The notes beneath the pieces were generated by a model. It searched no databases. It saw nothing but the letters and a program-made list of their open reading frames with translations, and was not told where the DNA came from. This document shows positions 61,107 through 64,000 of a DNA stretch of 64,000 bases, piece by piece. Numbering within the stretch: position 1 is the stretch's first letter; the number at the start of each line of letters is the position of its first letter. The stretch spans positions 1 through 64,000 of the forward strand of contig NZ_AJQE01000141.1 in NCBI RefSeq assembly GCF_000261685.1, read 5' to 3'. A program made the position numbers and the translations under genes. This DNA comes from Bradyrhizobium genomosp. I (2014) (GTDB lineage Bacteria; Pseudomonadota; Alphaproteobacteria; Rhizobiales; Xanthobacteraceae).

Positions 61107-62696
61107 ATGCAAGCGCATCAGCGAACGTTAGATCCGATGTCCAATGGCCAGCATTCCGGCGATTCTCCGCTCCTGAGGACGATCGGCCTCACCAAGCGTT
61201 ATGGCGGTTTCCTCGCCAACGATTCCATCGACGTCGACATCTGGCCGAGGGAAATCCACGCCCTGCTTGGCGAGAACGGCGCCGGCAAGTCGACGCTGGT
61301 CAAGGCCATCTACGGGCTGATCCAGCCCAGCGCCGGCGAGATCCGCTGGCAGGGCCAACGAATCGTGCTGTCCGGTCCCTCGGAAGCACGCAGCCTTGGC
61401 ATCGGTATGGTATTCCAGCATTTCTCGCTGTTCGACAATCTTACCGTTGCCGAGAACGTGGCGCTCGGCCTCGATGGCAAGGAATCCTTCAAGGACATGT
61501 CGGCGCGGCTGGAGCAGGTGTCGAAGACCTATGGACTGCCGCTCGATCCTCATCGCGAGGTCTGGCAACTATCCGTCGGCGAGCGCCAGCGCATCGAGAT
61601 CGTCCGCGCCTTGATGCAGGATCCGAAATTCCTGATCCTGGACGAGCCCACCGCGGTGCTGACGCCGCAGGAGGCAGATCAGCTCTTCATCGTGCTGGAG
61701 CGGCTCAAGGCCGAAGGCCGCGCCATCCTCTATATCAGCCACAAACTGGAGGAGGTGAAACGGCTTTGCGACACCGCGACGATCCTCCGCGGCGGCAGGA
61801 AGGTCGAGACCTGCAACCCTCGGCTCGAGACTGCGGCCTCGCTCGCGCGGATGATGGTCGGCGGAGAGATCAAGGAAGTGAAGGCCGCATCCCGCCGCAA
61901 GACCACTGTGCCGCGGCTCGTCGTCGATGATCTCTCGCTCGCCCCCGCAGAGGCGCATGGCGTACGGCTCGAGCACATCTCGTTCGAGCTGAAGGGCGGC
62001 GAAATATTCGGCATCGCCGGCGTCGCCGGCAATGGCCAGGACGAATTGTTCGCCGCGCTTTCCGGCGAGCGCCTCTCGAAGGATCCTGGTACGGTGCTGA
62101 TCGAAGGCATCGCCGCCGGCCACCTCTCGATCACCCAGCGGCGCAAGCTGGGCGCCGCTTTCGTGCCCGAGGAGCGGCTCGGCCACGGCACCGCGCCGCG
62201 CATGAAGCTGTCGGAGAACGCGCTGCTCACCGGCCACGCCGCCAGCGGCATGGTCCATCACGGCTTCATCCACACTGCGGCCACGCTGAAGGCGGTCGAT
62301 CGTGCGACCGAGGCGTTCGACGTCCGCAAGGCCAAACGCGATCCGGAAGCCGCGAGCCTGTCCGGCGGGAATTTGCAGAAGTTCATCGTGGGACGCGAGA
62401 TCCTGCGCGCTCCTGCGGTGCTGGTGGTGAGCCAGCCGACCTGGGGTGTCGACGCCGGTGCTGCGGCTGTCATCCGTCAGGCGCTGCTTGATCTCGCAAC
62501 CGCAGGCGCCGCCGTCCTCGTGACCAGCCAGGATTTGGACGAGCTCGCGGAGATCGCCGACCGTATCGCCGTGATGTTCCACGGCAGGTTGTCAGCGCCG
62601 CTCGCCACCAGCGGGGCGACACGTGAAAAGCTCGGCCTGCTGATGGGCGGCAGCAGCCTGGAGCCGAAGGAGGCCGCGCATGCAGTTGGCGCTTGA
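61107..62696 (+). CDS. Nucleoside-type ABC transporter ATP-binding protein (two ATPase domains)
   Basis: A 529-residue duplicated ATPase as used by BMP/nucleoside and ribose-type importers. Domain 1: Walker A GENGAGKSTLVKAIYGL, signature LSVGERQRIEIVRALM, Walker B LILDEPTAVLTPQE. Domain 2: degenerate Walker A GVAGNGQDELFAALSG, signature LSGGNLQKFIVGREIL. An internal ATG at 61137 is an alternative start. Overlaps the permease gene by 17 bases. Confidence 0.93.
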   Translation: MQAHQRTLDPMSNGQHSGDSPLLRTIGLTKRYGGFLANDSIDVDIWPREIHALLGENGAGKSTLVKAIYGLIQPSAGEIRWQGQRIVLSGPSEARSLGIGMVFQHFSLFDNLTVAENVALGLDGKESFKDMSARLEQVSKTYGLPLDPHREVWQLSVGERQRIEIVRALMQDPKFLILDEPTAVLTPQEADQLFIVLERLKAEGRAILYISHKLEEVKRLCDTATILRGGRKVETCNPRLETAASLARMMVGGEIKEVKAASRRKTTVPRLVVDDLSLAPAEAHGVRLEHISFELKGGEIFGIAGVAGNGQDELFAALSGERLSKDPGTVLIEGIAAGHLSITQRRKLGAAFVPEERLGHGTAPRMKLSENALLTGHAASGMVHHGFIHTAATLKAVDRATEAFDVRKAKRDPEAASLSGGNLQKFIVGREILRAPAVLVVSQPTWGVDAGAAAVIRQALLDLATAGAAVLVTSQDLDELAEIADRIAVMFHGRLSAPLATSGATREKLGLLMGGSSLEPKEAAHAVGA

Positions 62697-63771
62697 GAAG
62701 CGCGCCGAGCGCTCGGGCACGATCGCGCTGGTCTCGCCGCTGATCGCGGTCGGCCTCACGACCGCGACCATGATCATCCTGTTCACGATTCTCGGCAAGA
62801 ATCCGCTGCTCGCCTTGCACGCCTATTTCATCGCACCTTTGACCGACGGCTATTCGCTCCAGGAGATCGCGGTGAAGGCAACGCCGCTGGTGATGATCGC
62901 CATCGGGCTGTCGCTCTGCTATCTCGCCAATGCCTGGAACATCGGCGCTGAAGGACAATTCCTGATCGGCGCCGTGGCCGGAAGCTGGATCGCGGTGAAG
63001 ACACAAGGCACCGACGCCGGCGCCTGGGTGCTGCCGGCCATGCTCGTCCTCGCCGCCGTCGCGGGCGCGCTCTATGCGCTGATCCCGGCGATCTGCAAGG
63101 TCAAGTTCGGCGCCAGCGAGATCCTGACCAGCCTGATGCTGGTCTATGTCGCCGACCTCTTCCTCGACTATCTCGTGCGCGGGCCATGGCGCGACCCGCA
63201 GGGATTCAATTTCCCGACCACGGCGGAGTTTGATCCGGTGGCAACAGTCCCTCTCCTGATTGAAGGTGGCCGGCTGCATCTCGGCTCCGTCATCGCCCTC
63301 CTCGTCGTCGCAGCAGCGGCGATCCTGCTCGGGCGAACCATCAGGGGATTCGGGATCCGCGTGGTTGGAGCTGCGCCCCGTGCGGCGCGGTTCGGCGGCT
63401 TCAAGGCCAATCAGCTGATCATCCTGACCTTTGCGGTATCAGGCGCACTGGCGGGCCTCGCCGGAATCATCGAGGTTGCAGGTCCGGTTGGGCATCTCCA
63501 GCCTGGCATCTCGCCTGGTTACGGATTTACCGCGATCATGGTGGCCTTCCTCGGCCGTCTGAACCCGCTTGGAATTCTGGTTGCAGGCCTCTTCCTCGCA
63601 TTGACCTTTATCGGCGGTGAACAGGCGCAGATCGCGATGAAGATCCCGCTGGACGTCACCAAGGTGTTTCAGGGCATTCTGCTGTTCTACGTGCTCGCCT
63701 GCGATTCCCTCATCCTCTACCGCTTCAAGCTGGTCTTCCCGAGCCGACAGGTGGCCCGTGGAGATGGTTGA
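62680..63771 (+). CDS. Nucleoside-type ABC transporter permease
   Basis: A 363-residue membrane protein with eight or more helices. ATPLVMIAIGLSLCYLANAW, NIGAEGQFLIGAVAGSWIAV and PAICKVKFGASEILTSLMLV are typical of the BmpB/YufP-type permeases. It is the first of two permease subunits. Substrates of this family are nucleosides or purine-derived compounds, matching the neighbours. Confidence 0.93.
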   Translation: MQLALEKRAERSGTIALVSPLIAVGLTTATMIILFTILGKNPLLALHAYFIAPLTDGYSLQEIAVKATPLVMIAIGLSLCYLANAWNIGAEGQFLIGAVAGSWIAVKTQGTDAGAWVLPAMLVLAAVAGALYALIPAICKVKFGASEILTSLMLVYVADLFLDYLVRGPWRDPQGFNFPTTAEFDPVATVPLLIEGGRLHLGSVIALLVVAAAAILLGRTIRGFGIRVVGAAPRAARFGGFKANQLIILTFAVSGALAGLAGIIEVAGPVGHLQPGISPGYGFTAIMVAFLGRLNPLGILVAGLFLALTFIGGEQAQIAMKIPLDVTKVFQGILLFYVLACDSLILYRFKLVFPSRQVARGDG

Positions 63772-64000
63772 AGCCATCATCCTGGCGGTGCTCGCCGCAT
63801 CCACGCCGCTGCTGATCGCTGCGACCGGCGAGCTCGTGACCGAGCGCTCCGGCGTGCTCAATCTCGGCGTCGAGGGCATGATGATCGTCGGCGCCGTCTG
63901 CGGCTTTGCCGGCGCCTGGCTGACCGGATCGATCTTCATCGGCGCACTGTTCGGCATCGTCGCGGGCACGCTGATGTCACTGATCTTTGCATTGATGGCT
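63764..64000 (+). CDS. Second nucleoside-type ABC permease (3' end outside window)
   Basis: 79 residues visible: MVEAIILAVLAASTPLLIAA, then GELVTERSGVLNLGVEGMMI, the conserved start of the YufQ-type permease. It overlaps the preceding permease by eight bases. GTG 63758 is an in-frame alternative start. The BMP-type binding protein is expected further right or elsewhere. Confidence 0.9.
   Translation, partial: MVEAIILAVLAASTPLLIAATGELVTERSGVLNLGVEGMMIVGAVCGFAGAWLTGSIFIGALFGIVAGTLMSLIFALMA

Overview
The window looks like a chromosomal segment of a Bradyrhizobium-type alphaproteobacterium. The evidence is the high GC content, the CoA-dependent aromatic catabolism, a GcrA-type regulator, a phasin, many small secreted or membrane proteins of the kind common in that genus, a DUF6894-type fragment, and rhizobial intergenic palindromes. 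No rRNA, tRNA or CRISPR array was seen.

Region 1 (1-15.2 kb) is a CoA-thioester aromatic degradation locus. It has a benzoate/2-aminobenzoate-type CoA ligase (cut by the window start), a MarR regulator, an orphan amino-acid-type binding protein, a cupin, a flavin hydroxylase, and a fused monooxygenase/Old-Yellow-Enzyme reductase of the 2-aminobenzoyl-CoA (or salicylyl-CoA) type. It also has an enoyl-CoA hydratase, an SDR, an alpha/beta hydrolase, an acyl-CoA dehydrogenase, a second CoA ligase, an opine-dehydrogenase-like protein and a 3-hydroxyacyl-CoA dehydrogenase. Copies of a TTTTAAGCCTAAAA-like palindrome precede every one of the six transcription units, which suggests one MarR regulon.

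Region 2 (15.2-25.8 kb) is a second catabolic locus. It encodes a NicX-like ring-cleavage dioxygenase with conserved metal ligands, a complete NMT1/SsuA-type ABC importer, an IlvD/Edd dehydratase, a 3-hydroxyisobutyrate-dehydrogenase-like reductase, a two-component flavin monooxygenase and a CaiB/BaiF CoA-transferase. Together they suggest uptake and breakdown of an unidentified N-heteroaromatic or related acid.

Region 3 (26.0-35.2 kb) is a decayed prophage. It keeps a lysis module, a tail-collar fibre, a methyltransferase cargo gene, several small phage genes and fragments of a terminase gene, one of which is duplicated. No complete integrase, portal or capsid gene is present.

Region 4 (33.5-50.3 kb) is a patchwork of small secreted and membrane proteins, a TfdB-type hydroxylase, an unusual NRAMP homologue, an arginase, a broken GGDEF/EAL gene, a cytochrome c and a phasin. 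A dispersed repeat ending in a TTTTGCCCGACG-type tail occurs six times.

Region 5 (50.3-52.7 kb) is a phage-like control module: a GcrA-like protein, a DUF6456-like protein, an S24 repressor and a small gene, with four TTCCG-N5-CGGAA operators. Region 6 (52.7-64 kb) holds a quinone oxidoreductase, a MoxR/VWA pair, a putative six-hairpin glycosidase, and a purine/ureide block (allantoate amidohydrolase, guanine-deaminase-like enzyme, nucleoside-type ABC importer) that runs off the window end.
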